Positions 53,871 to 63,817 are shown, counted from the stretch's first letter. The stretch: 64,000 nt of DNA from Endosaccharibacter trunci (GCA_024515975.1 JAMSKV010000006.1:124001-188000); one strand, 5' to 3'. Program-made: numbers and translations. Notes: generated by a model not told the origin, from the sequence alone.

Positions 53871-55364
53871 CTACGCCACCGCCTGCACCCCCCGCGCATG
53901 CGCCCGCTCCAGGCGCCGCATCACCGGGATCAGCAGTGCCGCCAGCAGCGTCACCACAAGCCCGAACTCCATCAGCCCCAGGAAGAGGTGATGGTAGATC
54001 GGCAGGGTTTGTTCCGGCGGCGCGGTGCGCAGGGCCGGCGGCAGGGCGGCGAGATTGGCCACGGCGCTGCCGATATACAGCGCCACCCCGTAGGCCACGA
54101 AGAGCGCGCCCATCATGAAGGCGCTGAGCCGCTGCGGCGTGTAGCGGGAGATCATGGCCAGCGAGAGCGCGCTGATCAGTAGCTCGCCTGCCGAGATGAA
54201 GCCGTAAGCCAGTACCATCACCCAGGGCGAAACGCGCGCGGGCGCGCCGCTGCCGGTTGCCAGCCACCAGACCAGGAAGGCGGTCGTCACCAGGGCGAAG
54301 CCGACAAGGAATTTGGTGGAAACCTGCGGATCGCGGCCGCGCTTGCCCAGCGTGCCGTAGAGCCAGGCCAGGGCCGGGCTGAAGATCATGATCCAGATCG
54401 GGTTCAGGGACTGAAACTGCCCGGCCGAGAGATGCGCCAGCACGACGCCGCCGATGGACAGTTCCGGCTCGACGTTGCGCAGCGCGAACAAGGTCAGCGA
54501 GGTCGCCTGCTGCTGGTAGAAGATGAAATACGCCATCACCTCGACGATCAGCAGGCAGGCGATCAAGAGCCCGGGGCGCTCGTGCGGGGCGAGGCGACCG
54601 AACAGCCAGGCCAGGACGCCGGCGGTGCAGAGGCCGGCTGCCCAGATGGTGAACCGGGCCAGTTCGGGATGCTGCAGCACGAACATCACGATCAGAATGG
54701 CGGCAACCACGCCCAGGATGGTGAGGACGGCGGTGCGGCTGGGCAGAGGCCGGAAATCCGGTGCCGAGCCGATGGCGGACAACCGTGCGCGCAGCAGGGA
54801 GAACACCACCAGACCCGCGGCGAGCCCGATCGCCGAGGCGCCGAAGCCCGCATGCCAGCCGAAATGCGCGGCGATGACGGGGGACAACAGCAGCGACACC
54901 GCCGATCCGATATTGACCGACATGTAGTAGAGGGTGAAGGCGGCATCGAGCCGGCTGTCGTCGCCTTCGTAGATGCGGCGGACCAGGTTGGCGACGTTCG
55001 GCTTGAACATGCCGTTGCCGATCGAGATCGTGCCCATGCCAAGATAGATCAGCCAGTGCTGCGTGGCGGGTAGCGCCAGCAGCACGTAGCCGAGGCCGAG
55101 ACAGGTGGCGCCGGCCACCATCGCCCGTCGCGATCCCAGCACCTGGTCGCCGAGCCAGCCGCCAATCGCAGGCGCCGCGTAGGTCAGCGCCGCGAAGGCG
55201 CCCCAGAGCAGGTTGGCCGCGCCGTCGGCGAAGCCGAGCTTCTGCACCAGGAACAGCAGCAGCAGGCCCTGCATGCCGTAGTAGCCGAACCGCTCCCAAA
55301 ATTCGATCGCGAGGACGACGGAGAATTGCCGGGTTCGGTTTGGGGTCGCGAGGGCGGTCTGCAT
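53871..55364 (-). CDS. POT-family proton-dependent di/tripeptide transporter
   Basis: This 497-residue, 14-helix transporter has the POT motifs: ExxERF as EFWERFGYYGMQGLLLLFL, GGWLGDQVLGSRRAM, and FTLYYMSVNIGSAVSLLL (FYxxINxG-like). VMAYFIFYQQQATSLTLFA and NPIWIMIFSPALAWLYGTLG follow in the C-half. It imports small peptides with protons. The start codon precedes MQTALATPNRTRQFSVVLA. It is an isolated gene, divergent from the Hint-protein gene across an A/T-rich spacer. Confidence 0.92.
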   Translation of the reverse strand: MQTALATPNRTRQFSVVLAIEFWERFGYYGMQGLLLLFLVQKLGFADGAANLLWGAFAALTYAAPAIGGWLGDQVLGSRRAMVAGATCLGLGYVLLALPATQHWLIYLGMGTISIGNGMFKPNVANLVRRIYEGDDSRLDAAFTLYYMSVNIGSAVSLLLSPVIAAHFGWHAGFGASAIGLAAGLVVFSLLRARLSAIGSAPDFRPLPSRTAVLTILGVVAAILIVMFVLQHPELARFTIWAAGLCTAGVLAWLFGRLAPHERPGLLIACLLIVEVMAYFIFYQQQATSLTLFALRNVEPELSIGGVVLAHLSAGQFQSLNPIWIMIFSPALAWLYGTLGKRGRDPQVSTKFLVGFALVTTAFLVWWLATGSGAPARVSPWVMVLAYGFISAGELLISALSLAMISRYTPQRLSAFMMGALFVAYGVALYIGSAVANLAALPPALRTAPPEQTLPIYHHLFLGLMEFGLVVTLLAALLIPVMRRLERAHARGVQAVA

Positions 55365-55620
55365 GGAGTCCGTCTCTAGCGGGGCGCGGCGCGTGCGTCG
55401 ATGGGAGCGGTCGTGCCGAAATCCGGTCCGTTAACGAAACATTAACGATATCTGAAGCAAATCTGTCTGTTACGACAATATATAATGTCAACGAATAATG
55501 ATTGACGACATATTAACGTTGTTTCGTATGTAATGACATTGTTTACGTTTTCAAAACAGGTTCGATTCTGTTATCGAAAACCCCTCTCATTCTTTTCGCC
55601 GATCTCGAGCGGGGGTATCC
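55365..55620. promoter_or_regulatory. A/T-rich divergent promoter region between POT and Hint-protein genes
   Basis: This 256-bp spacer is strikingly A/T-rich for this genome. It contains TTAACG four times (near 55431, 55441, 55512 and on the opposite strand nearby) and several TATAAT-like blocks (ATATATAATG near 55478). It should hold the promoters of both divergent genes and possibly H-NS-like or Hint-specific regulation. No clear operator can be named. Confidence 0.5.
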
Positions 55621-57801
55621 ATGTCGACGATATTTGCCAACGGCACTATTGCTGCGGGTACGACCCTGACCGGGTCCAGCGGCTTGGACCAGCTCGGCGC
55701 CTCGCCCCTCAGCACCATCACCAACAACGGCACCGTGCTGTTCGCGGAGACCGGGGTCTTTGCGCCGCAGCTCTGGTTCTACGGAAATCTGCTCAATAAC
55801 GGTGTGATCTCGGCGAGCGTCGCCGCTCCCACCGGCGGCGCGACCGTTCAGATGGGCGCGGGCTCGACCAGCTCGCTGCTGAACAATACCGGCACCATCA
55901 GCATCAACGATTCCAATGCCATCTCCGGCGCCACACTGAATCTCTTCTACGGCAGCATCAACAACACCGGAACGCTGTCAGCGACCCTGTCCGGCGCATC
56001 GACCGTGAACTGGTATAACGCCAACGTTTCCAACGGCGGCTCCGTCCTGATTTCGTCGACCGGCGCCACCGGCGCGACCGTCGATCTGGGCGGTGCGTTG
56101 CTGACCATGGCCAATACGGGCAGCTTCACCGTGAACGAGGGTGGCGCCTCGTCGGGTTCCACCTTCAATTCCTTCTACGGCCAGCTGAACAACAGCGGCA
56201 CCTACAACTTCACGGCCAGTTCCGGCCCGGGCGGCGCGACCAGCCACTGGTTCAATACCGTGAACAACTCGGGCACGATGAACCTCGCCTCGAATAATAA
56301 CGGGCGGACCATCGAGAATGCCAGCGGCTTCGACGGGACGCTGAACAACAACGGCGCCCTCAACATCAGCGGCTTCGATGTCTATGCGAACCAGCTGGCC
56401 GGCACCGGAACCGTCAATCTCGGCAGCCATGGTGACTTCCGGCTGCTGGCGACGACGGCCAGCGCGTCGGGTCAGACCATCAATTTCAGCACCGTCTCGA
56501 ACAACGGAACGCTGATCCTCGACGGTACCAACTTCGCCGGGAAGATTCGCGGTTTCGGTACGGGTGACCATATCGACCTGAGCCTTCTCGCTCCCTTTGG
56601 CGTCAATCTCGCCTATAACGGGACCACGGGCATGCTGAGCGTGTCCCCCCTGTTCGGTTCCACCTACATCACGCTCGATGTTGGGCTCGGCTACACGGCA
56701 TCCGCGTTTCAGGAGGCGGCGAATTTCGATGACGGCCTCCTCGGCACGCAGATCACCTATAACGGCACGGCTCCCTGCTTCCTGCCCGGCACGCTGATCG
56801 CCACGCCGCAGGGCGAGCGCCCGGTGGAGGAGATCGTCGCCGGAGACGCGGTGCTGACCCTCTCGGGCGACCGGCTCGTGCCCGCTACAGTGCGCTGGAC
56901 AGGTAGCCGCACGCTGCGCGTCCGCCCGGGTATCGATCCGCTCGACGCCTATCCGGTCCGTATCCGTCGCAGCGCCTTCGCCCCTGGCGCGCCGCACAAG
57001 GATCTGCTCGTCACCTCCGAACATTGCGTGCTCGTGGACGGGCGTCTGGTTCCCGCGCGAATGCTGGTCAATGGCGGCTCCATCGTGGTGGATACCACCA
57101 TCACCTGCTACAGCTTCCATCATGTGGAACTGGATCGCCACGCGATCCTGATGTCGGACGGCCTGGCGACCGAGAGCTATCTCGACACCGGCAACCGCTC
57201 CATGTTCGCCCAGAGCGAGCGTCCGGCGCTGCATCCCGACTTCGCGCTCGCGCCGGCCCATGCGAGCTGGGACGATGCGGCTGCGCCGCTCGCCACGGAC
57301 GCCTCCTTCGTGCGTCCGGTCTGGGAGCGTCTCGCCGAGCGCGCCGCGCTGATGGGTCATACGCTCCCGTCGCGTCTGGCGCCGGTCTCCGACGCCGACC
57401 CGCATCTGCTGACCGAGGCGGGCGAGCGGCTCGATCCGGTGCTGGCGGATGGAAGCGTGTTGGCTTTCGTCGTGCCCGCCGGAGCCGGCCGCCTGTATCT
57501 CGCCTCGCGGGCCGCGCGCCCGTCCGACGTGATCGGCCCGTTCCTGGACGACCGACGCGCGCTTGGCGTGAAGGTGGGCAGGATCGGCGTCGCGGCCGGC
57601 CGCGACCGTTGCGTGCTGGGCCGCGACGCGTCCGCCCAGGGTTGGCACGACGGCGAAGCCGATGGCTGCTGGACCGACGGCCGGGCGCTTCTGCCGGTCG
57701 AGGCTAGCGAAGGGAAGGCGCTTTATCTCGATATCGAGATCGTCGCCGTCGGCCTTTATCCCGCCGTGGTGGCGCCGGAGGAGGTCCGCCTCGCCGCCTG
57801 A
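55621..57801 (+). CDS. Large Asn/Gly/Ser-rich repeat protein with C-terminal Hint domain
   Basis: This 726-residue protein has residues 1-380 made of loose beta-solenoid-like repeats around NNGT/NNSGT (TITNNGTVLF, LLNNTGTISI, LNNSGTYNFT, VNNSGTMNLA, LNNNGALNIS). An intein-like Hint domain begins at Cys386 (PCFLPGTLIATPQGERPVEE), with LLVTSEHCVLVDGRLVPARM carrying the block-B His and SFHHVELDRHAILMSDGLA following. A 170-residue C-domain ends it. Hint domains can autocleave at the Cys. There is no Sec or Tat signal, so export would need a type I-like system. A surface adhesin role is likely but not shown. A TPR-glycosyltransferase follows. Confidence 0.85.
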   Translation: MSTIFANGTIAAGTTLTGSSGLDQLGASPLSTITNNGTVLFAETGVFAPQLWFYGNLLNNGVISASVAAPTGGATVQMGAGSTSSLLNNTGTISINDSNAISGATLNLFYGSINNTGTLSATLSGASTVNWYNANVSNGGSVLISSTGATGATVDLGGALLTMANTGSFTVNEGGASSGSTFNSFYGQLNNSGTYNFTASSGPGGATSHWFNTVNNSGTMNLASNNNGRTIENASGFDGTLNNNGALNISGFDVYANQLAGTGTVNLGSHGDFRLLATTASASGQTINFSTVSNNGTLILDGTNFAGKIRGFGTGDHIDLSLLAPFGVNLAYNGTTGMLSVSPLFGSTYITLDVGLGYTASAFQEAANFDDGLLGTQITYNGTAPCFLPGTLIATPQGERPVEEIVAGDAVLTLSGDRLVPATVRWTGSRTLRVRPGIDPLDAYPVRIRRSAFAPGAPHKDLLVTSEHCVLVDGRLVPARMLVNGGSIVVDTTITCYSFHHVELDRHAILMSDGLATESYLDTGNRSMFAQSERPALHPDFALAPAHASWDDAAAPLATDASFVRPVWERLAERAALMGHTLPSRLAPVSDADPHLLTEAGERLDPVLADGSVLAFVVPAGAGRLYLASRAARPSDVIGPFLDDRRALGVKVGRIGVAAGRDRCVLGRDASAQGWHDGEADGCWTDGRALLPVEASEGKALYLDIEIVAVGLYPAVVAPEEVRLAA

Positions 57802-57916
57802 TCCATGCCGGAACGGTTCGGCCATGCGGCCGGCCGTTCCGGATCGGAAGCGCCGCTCTTGACGTCGGCTCGGCCTGCATCGTCAAGTCGAATCATGGCC
57901 GACCCTGGGGGACCTC

Positions 57917-59320
57917 GTGACCATTCCCGCGATCCCCCAGGACGATCTCGCCGGCGCCATTGCCGCCGGGTTGCTCGAAGCCGCCATCGCTGCCGCCGGT
58001 CTCGATCCCGTAGCGGCTCCGGCTCAGGGCTGGCGGCAGCTCGGACTGTTTCTGGCGCGTACGAATCGCGCCACCCTCGCGATCCCCTGCTTCCAGCACA
58101 GCCTGTCGTTCGATCCGAACCAGGCGGCCTGTCTTTCGGCGCTCTGCGTTCTCCTGATGCGCACCCATCGTCTTGCGGAGGCGGTGCGGGCCGGCGAGCA
58201 AGCGGTCGCGCTGCAGCCGAACGACCCCGCCTTCCTGGACAATCTCGCCCTGGCGCTGGCGGATGCCGGACGCGTCGATGAGGCCCGCATCTGCCTGATT
58301 CGCGCCATCGGCCTCGCCCCGGACCGGGCCGAGTCCCATCTGTCGCTCGCCCAGCTTCTGCTGTCGATCGGCGAGATGCAGCCCGGCTGGCTCGAATATG
58401 AGTGGCGAAACCGGACGGAGATGGCGCGCAACACCGTGCCGGAGACCAGCGCCGCGTCCTGGAACGGCATGCGTATGCCGCATGGACGCCTCATCGTGAT
58501 CTGCGACCAGGGATACGGCGACACGCTCCAGTTCGCTCGCTATTTGCCGCATGTGGCGGCCCTCTGTCCCGATCTGCATCTGTGCGTCTCGCCGCCGCTG
58601 AAGACGCTGCTGGACCGTGTTCCCGGCCCGGTCGCGCTGCACACGCGCTGGGAGGACGTTCCGCCCCATGCCGCCGTCGTGCGCCTGTCGAGCCTGCCGT
58701 TCCTGTTCCGCACAGAGCTGGATACGATCCCCTCCGCCGCCGGCTACCTTCGCGCCGGCGACGCGGCCCGCGCACGCTGGGCGATGCCGGCCGGCGGTCC
58801 AGCCGGAAGGCTCCGCGTCGGGCTGGTCTGGGCCGGGCGCGACACCCACCCCAACGACATGCGCCGCTCGATCCCGCTGAGCGCCCTGCTGCCTCTGGCC
58901 GACCAAACTGGCGTCTGTTTCGTCTGTCTGCAGCGACCGGTGCCGGCGGCCGATCAGGGCCTGCTGGACCGGTTCGGCATGGAGGATCTGTCCGCCCGCC
59001 TCGAGAGCTTCGATGACACCGCGGCCCTGATCGAGACGCTGGATCTGGTGATCGCGGTGGATACCTCCACAGCCCATCTGGCCGGCGCACTGGGCAGGCC
59101 GTGCTGGCTGATGCTGGGCCATCCGCCGGACTGGCGCTGGCTGCTCTCCGGCAGCACCACCCCCTGGTACGACAGCATCACCCTGTTCCGGCAGCCCGCG
59201 CCGGGCGACTGGGCCGGCACGATCGGCGCGGTCGCGGCGCGTCTGACGGCGCTGCTCGCAACCCCTCTGACAACCCCTGTGGCAACCCTTCTGGCGCCGA
59301 CGGCCACGGACGAACGCTGA
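57917..59320 (+). CDS. TPR-repeat protein with GT9/GT41-like glycosyltransferase domain
   Basis: This 467-residue protein has TPR units at residues about 30-160 (LAIPCFQHSLSFDPNQAACL, LAEAVRAGEQAVALQPNDPA, DEARICLIRAIGLAPDRAES), then a GT-B type domain with WNGMRMPHGRLIVICDQGYG, RLRVGLVWAGRDTHPND and the donor-site stretch LDLVIAVDTSTAHLAGALGR. The GTG start has GGGGGA just ahead. Such proteins often glycosylate surface or flagellar proteins in the cytoplasm. The neighbouring Asn/Ser/Thr-rich Hint protein is a natural candidate substrate, which is inference. Confidence 0.85.
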   Translation: MTIPAIPQDDLAGAIAAGLLEAAIAAAGLDPVAAPAQGWRQLGLFLARTNRATLAIPCFQHSLSFDPNQAACLSALCVLLMRTHRLAEAVRAGEQAVALQPNDPAFLDNLALALADAGRVDEARICLIRAIGLAPDRAESHLSLAQLLLSIGEMQPGWLEYEWRNRTEMARNTVPETSAASWNGMRMPHGRLIVICDQGYGDTLQFARYLPHVAALCPDLHLCVSPPLKTLLDRVPGPVALHTRWEDVPPHAAVVRLSSLPFLFRTELDTIPSAAGYLRAGDAARARWAMPAGGPAGRLRVGLVWAGRDTHPNDMRRSIPLSALLPLADQTGVCFVCLQRPVPAADQGLLDRFGMEDLSARLESFDDTAALIETLDLVIAVDTSTAHLAGALGRPCWLMLGHPPDWRWLLSGSTTPWYDSITLFRQPAPGDWAGTIGAVAARLTALLATPLTTPVATLLAPTATDER

Positions 59321-59396
59321 ACCCCGCCGGCCGGGCGCCGTTCTGCGGACGAGGCGCCGTGAACGCGCACGCGCCAGCAACGGGGAGGGGATGGCG

Positions 59397-60452
59397 ATGT
59401 CCGGCGACTGGATGATCTACGGCGCCAACGGCTACACCGGCGCTCTGATCGCCCGTGAGGCCGCACGACGTGGCCTGAAGCCCGTGCTGGCCGGCCGTGA
59501 CCGCGCGCGGATCGAGGCGCTGGCGGCGGAGCTTGGCCTGCAGCATCGCGTCTTCGCACTGGGCGCTCCCGCCGTCACGGCGCAGCATCTGCGCGACATC
59601 GCCCTGGTTCTGCACTGCGCCGGTCCGTTCTCGGCCACGGCCGCGCCGATGATGGCGGCCTGCCTGCTGGCCTGCACCCATTATCTCGACATCACTGGCG
59701 AGATCGACGTGTTCGAGCACGCGCAGTCGCTCGACCGCCAGGCGCGCGAGGCCGGGATCGTGCTGTGTCCCGGCGTCGGTTTCGACGTGATTCCCACCGA
59801 TTGCGTCGCCGCCGCGCTCAAGCAGGCGCTGCCGGACGCCACCACGCTGGCGCTCGGCTTCGACACGCGGTCGCGCCTGTCGCCCGGCACGGCCAGAACC
59901 ACGGTGGAAGGGCTGGCGCTGGGTGGGCGCATCCGGCGCGGCGGCCGCATCGTCTCGGTGCCTTTGGCGCACGAGACGCGCCGGATCGATTTCGGCCATG
60001 GCGAGAAGCTGGCCATGGCGATCGCCTGGGGCGACGTATCCACCGCGTTCCACAGCACCGGCATTCCCGACATCAGCGTGTTCGTGCCGACCTCGCCGCG
60101 CACCGTGCGGGCCGCGCGCGTTGCCAATTTCCTGCGCCCCGTGCTGCGCATGCCGGGGGTGCAGCGTGTCCTGAAGCGGCGCATCGGCAACAGGGCGATC
60201 GGGCCGGATGCGGAGCAGCGCGAGCGTTCGCCGTCCTTCGTGTGGGGCGAAGCGCGAAACGCCGCCGGACAAAGGCGGACGGCGCGGATTCGCACCGCCA
60301 ACGGCTACGCGCTGACCGTGACCGGATCCCTGGCGGTGGCGCAGCACGTTCTCGACACCGCGCCTGCCGGCGGTGCCTATACGCCGTCCGGGCTGGCCGG
60401 GGCGGATCTGGTGCAGCGTTTGCCGGGATCGGGGCCGCTGGTGATCGACTGA
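59397..60452 (+). CDS. Saccharopine dehydrogenase-like NAD(P)-binding oxidoreductase
   Basis: This 351-residue protein has an N-terminal Rossmann domain WMIYGANGYTGALIAREAAR and a conserved HCAGPFSATAAPMMAACL followed by YLDITGEIDVFEHAQ, typical of the saccharopine dehydrogenase/trans-acting enoyl reductase family. CPGVGFDVIPTDCVAAALKQ follows in the second domain. The ATG at 59397 lies 6 nt after GGGGAGGGG; the ATG at 59391 would be too close to that site. The substrate is unknown; lysine metabolism and lipid modification are both represented in the family. Confidence 0.85.
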   Translation: MSGDWMIYGANGYTGALIAREAARRGLKPVLAGRDRARIEALAAELGLQHRVFALGAPAVTAQHLRDIALVLHCAGPFSATAAPMMAACLLACTHYLDITGEIDVFEHAQSLDRQAREAGIVLCPGVGFDVIPTDCVAAALKQALPDATTLALGFDTRSRLSPGTARTTVEGLALGGRIRRGGRIVSVPLAHETRRIDFGHGEKLAMAIAWGDVSTAFHSTGIPDISVFVPTSPRTVRAARVANFLRPVLRMPGVQRVLKRRIGNRAIGPDAEQRERSPSFVWGEARNAAGQRRTARIRTANGYALTVTGSLAVAQHVLDTAPAGGAYTPSGLAGADLVQRLPGSGPLVID

Positions 60453-61193
60453 TCAGCCGATCGTCGCCGCCGTGCCGGTGACGGCGGTCATGACCATGGC
60501 CTCGATGCCGCCCGGCCCGGCGGTCTCGAGATCGAGCCGGTTCCAGCGATACGCGATCCGGCCGTCCTCGACATAGACGAGATCGGTGCAGAGACTGCCG
60601 AGCATCTCGATCTGGTGCGTGGACAGGATCGCGGCGTGCCGCCCTGTCGCCACCATGCGCTGCAGGATCTGGCGCAACCGCCAGCTCGAGACCGGATCGA
60701 GCCCGTTCAGGGATTCGTCCAGCACCAGCAGGGCCGGCGCGCCGAGCAGGGCGGCCGCGATCGAGAGTTTGGCCCGGGTGCCGAGCGAGCACTGGGCCAG
60801 CGGGGTATCGAGCCAGGCCCGGAAGCCGAGCACATGATCGAGCTCCGGTTCCGGCCAGTCGGTCGCCTGGCAGCGGCGCACGGAGGCAACCATCTCCAGA
60901 TACTGCCGTCCGGTCAGAGCGGCAGGCAGCTCCGCCGGGTCCACCGCATAGCCCAGGGCGGACAAAGCACGCTCGCGCTCGGAGAGGATCGGATGGCCGT
61001 CGATCGCGACACTGCCCGCCAGCGCCGGGATCAGCCCGGCGACAGCGCGAAGCAGGGTGGATTTGCCGGCGCCGTTCGGTCCGATCAGGCCCAGCAACTG
61101 GCCGCCTTCCAGGCGCAGGGAGGCGTCCTGGATCGCGATCCGGCCGCCATAGCCGGCCGCCACATCGGAGAGGTCGAGCAGAACCGGCGGCAT
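60453..61193 (-). CDS. ABC transporter ATP-binding protein
   Basis: This 246-residue single ATPase has Walker [20 protein letters not shown], an LGTRAKLSIAAAL signature (in place of LSGGQ, SLGTRAK as in ABC-2 exporters), Walker B APALLVLDESLNGLDPVSSW and switch His AAILSTHQIEML. It follows the membrane-protein gene directly (start 61193, upstream stop 61195). With that gene it probably forms an ABC-2-like exporter. The cargo is unknown. Confidence 0.9.
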   Translation of the reverse strand: MPPVLLDLSDVAAGYGGRIAIQDASLRLEGGQLLGLIGPNGAGKSTLLRAVAGLIPALAGSVAIDGHPILSERERALSALGYAVDPAELPAALTGRQYLEMVASVRRCQATDWPEPELDHVLGFRAWLDTPLAQCSLGTRAKLSIAAALLGAPALLVLDESLNGLDPVSSWRLRQILQRMVATGRHAAILSTHQIEMLGSLCTDLVYVEDGRIAYRWNRLDLETAGPGGIEAMVMTAVTGTAATIG

Positions 61194-61194
61194 C

Positions 61195-62340
61195 TCAGCC
61201 CGTTCCCCGAACGAAGCGGCGTTTCGCGCCGCGCCACAGCACGATGGCCAGCACGAGGGCGAGGGCCGCTTCGCTGATCCCGAGCCGGAGCGCGTATTGC
61301 GCGCCCATCAGAAGGGCGGTCGCGTGCAGGAGCATCGCGGCGGGCGGTGAATCGGCCAGCCACAGGGAGATGAGGATCATCAGCCCATCGAGCGAGACCA
61401 GACTGATCAGGCAGCCGGCCGTGGTCGGATCGCCGGGCGCCACGGCGAACGCCGCCAGGCCGAGCGGCGCGAACCAGCCGAGCGACAGGGCCAGAGGCAG
61501 ACGGACGACACCCCAGGCCGCGCGTCCGAACGGCACCGGCAGCACGCGCAGCGCATTCGCGCGCAGGGGGTGGCAGCGCAGGATATGAAGGAAGATGAGA
61601 TGGCCTCCGACAGCTCCTGTCAGCGCGGCAGGCCATGCCGTGCCGGTCTGAATGCTGCCGGCGATACCCAGCAGGCAAAGGATCGCTGGCAGGATCAGAA
61701 AGAGTCTTGCCTTTATGGTTGCGAGGCGCCCGAGTGCCCAGTTGCCGAGCCAGCGCGGCCGTGTCCGGTCCAGCCCGTCCAGGAGCGCGGAGCGCCGGCG
61801 GACGACCCGTCGCGATTGTCGGCGGCCCGCGATGGCTGGGGGAACGGAAAAGCCGCCGCAGACGAAGCCCATCGAAACCAGACCCAGGCCCAACGGACCG
61901 GTGCGTTCCATGTCGGTCCAGCGGACCAGCCCCCCTTCCAGCACCACGGCCGTCAGTATCGAGGCCACCACCACGCCATAGGGCGGCAGGCATGACAGGG
62001 CCACGGCCCGACGCCGATCCCGCGCCGACCACGGCAGCGTGGCCAGCCAGGGCGACGCCAGGTCCATCCGCGCCGTTCCGCTCGTGACGCGGCCGGCGGA
62101 GAACCCGGCCAGCAGCGCCGTTGCCGATGCCAGGACGGCCATCAGAGCCGGGCGACCGGTGATGACGGATGCGATCCCGGCGCGGTCGCGCCAGAGGCTC
62201 CCGAGGCCGCCGAGGCAGACCAGAAGCAGCGCCGCGCCGAACCCTGCCCGCGTCCGCGCCGATGGGCCGAAGCAGCTGCCGACGAAACGCCGCCAGCGCG
62301 ACAGGCGAAGGCGCAACAGCAGGGTGTCGGGTTTGAGCAC
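61195..62340 (-). CDS. Multi-spanning membrane protein, partner of the ABC ATPase
   Basis: This protein of about 381 residues has at least eight hydrophobic segments (AALLLVCLGGLGSLW, LMAVLASATALLAGFSAG, LSCLPPYGVVVASILTAVVL, LALSLGWFAPLGLAAFAVA and others) and Arg-rich cytoplasmic loops. I do not recognise a named family; position makes it the permease of the exporter. The start is uncertain: GTG 62340 gives a plausible N-terminus but lacks a ribosome site, and the TTG at 62412 is no better. Confidence 0.65.
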   Translation of the reverse strand: MLKPDTLLLRLRLSRWRRFVGSCFGPSARTRAGFGAALLLVCLGGLGSLWRDRAGIASVITGRPALMAVLASATALLAGFSAGRVTSGTARMDLASPWLATLPWSARDRRRAVALSCLPPYGVVVASILTAVVLEGGLVRWTDMERTGPLGLGLVSMGFVCGGFSVPPAIAGRRQSRRVVRRRSALLDGLDRTRPRWLGNWALGRLATIKARLFLILPAILCLLGIAGSIQTGTAWPAALTGAVGGHLIFLHILRCHPLRANALRVLPVPFGRAAWGVVRLPLALSLGWFAPLGLAAFAVAPGDPTTAGCLISLVSLDGLMILISLWLADSPPAAMLLHATALLMGAQYALRLGISEAALALVLAIVLWRGAKRRFVRGTG

Positions 62341-62431
62341 AGCGCCAGAATGAGAGAGCAGCGGTGGAATGACAATTCGTGATCGCAACGGATCGGCGCG
62401 GATCGCAAGCAAAGCCGGTCACCGGGCGGAG

Positions 62432-62491
62432 GCACGCTGCCGGTCACGCTCCCCATCACGCTGCCCATCACGCTGCCTGTCACGCTGCCCT
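62432..62491. repeat. Five tandem 12-bp repeats (TCACGCTGCCCN type)
   Basis: The units TCACGCTCCCCA, TCACGCTGCCCA, TCACGCTGCCTG and TCACGCTGCCCT follow a first diverged unit GCACGCTGCCGG without gaps. The array lies between the ABC permease gene and truB. A 12-bp period can change copy number by slippage. No coding role is apparent. Confidence 0.85.
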
Positions 62492-62577
62492 GGCATGAGG
62501 CCGTTCCGTTTGCCCCCCGCACGTGGCTCGTCTACACGCACCCGCTTTCCGAACCATTGAACGCGGGACCGAACAGA

Positions 62578-63498
62578 ATGCGACGCAAGCGCGGACGCGC
62601 CCTTGACGGGTGGCTGATCGTCGACAAGCCCGCGGGCATGACCTCCACCGACGTGGTGAACAAGGTGCGTCGCGGTTTCGATGCCCAGAAGGCCGGCCAT
62701 GGCGGCACGCTCGACCCGCTCGCCACCGGCCTGCTGCCGGTCGCGTTCGGCGCCGCCACAAAAACCGTGCCCTACATCATGGACGGTACCAAGCTGTACC
62801 ATTTCACCCTGCGCATCGGCGAGGCGCGTGATACGGACGACGCCGACGGGCAGGTGATCGCCACCTCCGACGTGCGCCCGACAGACGCGCAGTTCCGCGC
62901 GGCGCTGCCGGCCTTCCGGGGCGAGATCATGCAGGTGCCGCCGATCTTCTCCGCCATCAAGGTGGCGGGCGAGCGCGCCTACGACATGGCGCGCGAAGGT
63001 CGGGCCCCGGTTCTGGAGCCCCGGCCTGCCCGCATCGACCGGTTCGAGCTGATCGAACGCGTGGACGAGCATACGGCGATCTTCGAGGTGCAGTCGGGCA
63101 AGGGTGTCTATATGCGCTCCCTCGCCCGCGACCTGGCTGCCGCCTGCGGCACGGTGGGCCATGTGGCCGGGCTGCGACGGCTGCGCGTGGGGCCGTTCCA
63201 CGAGAAGGATGCGATTTCCCTGGACAAAATCCTGGCTGTGGAGGACAACGCGCCCGCCTCGCCGGAGCTGCTGCTGCCGGTCGCGACCGCGCTGGCCGAC
63301 ATCCCGGCGCTGGCCCTGACCAGCAGCGAAGCGGCAAGCCTCCAGCACGGCCAGGCGATCAGCCTGGTCGAACTGATGGGCCGGATTCCAGACACGGCCG
63401 ATCCCGCTGGCGGGGTCGCCCGGGCCATGGACGGCGGGCGCGTGATCGGGCTCTGCCGACTCGAGGATGGGTGGCTGCGTCCGGAACGCCTTCTCTGA
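62578..63498 (+). CDS. truB: tRNA pseudouridine(55) synthase
   Basis: This 306-residue enzyme makes the T-loop pseudouridine of tRNA. The N-terminus [20 protein letters not shown], the catalytic Asp in [19 protein letters not shown], and the conserved [20 protein letters not shown] and [20 protein letters not shown] identify it. The start at 62578 begins the family N-terminus; a TTG at 62557 is in frame. The order truB-rpsO is the classic one after rbfA/infB in bacteria. Confidence 0.97.
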   Translation: MRRKRGRALDGWLIVDKPAGMTSTDVVNKVRRGFDAQKAGHGGTLDPLATGLLPVAFGAATKTVPYIMDGTKLYHFTLRIGEARDTDDADGQVIATSDVRPTDAQFRAALPAFRGEIMQVPPIFSAIKVAGERAYDMAREGRAPVLEPRPARIDRFELIERVDEHTAIFEVQSGKGVYMRSLARDLAAACGTVGHVAGLRRLRVGPFHEKDAISLDKILAVEDNAPASPELLLPVATALADIPALALTSSEAASLQHGQAISLVELMGRIPDTADPAGGVARAMDGGRVIGLCRLEDGWLRPERLL

Positions 63499-63520
63499 AC
63501 CCCGTTCCTGGAGAACCACG

Positions 63521-63790
63521 ATGTCGATCACTGCCGAGCGCCGTACCGCTCTCATCAAGGACTACAAGACCGGCGAAGCCGATACCGGCTCCCCCGAAGT
63601 GCAGGTGGCCCTGCTCACCGAGCGCATCACCAACCTGACCGAGCATCTGAAGACCCACGCGAAGGACTTCCATTCGCGCCGTGGCCTGCTGATGCTGGTC
63701 GGCCGCCGTCGCCGCCTGCTGGACTACGTGAAGCGCAAGGAAGTGGCGCGCTACGAGGCGCTGATCGCGCGTCTGGGCCTGCGTCGCTAA
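63521..63790 (+). CDS. rpsO: 30S ribosomal protein S15
   Basis: This 89-residue protein binds 16S rRNA and assembles the platform. The whole sequence is canonical: [40 protein letters not shown] and [20 protein letters not shown]. The ATG at 63521 has GGAGA six bases ahead; a longer frame upstream belongs to the truB tail. It ends before a multi-hairpin repeat. Confidence 0.98.
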   Translation: MSITAERRTALIKDYKTGEADTGSPEVQVALLTERITNLTEHLKTHAKDFHSRRGLLMLVGRRRRLLDYVKRKEVARYEALIARLGLRR

Positions 63791-63817
63791 AAGGGGCTCC
63801 GCCCGCTTAGACTCCCG

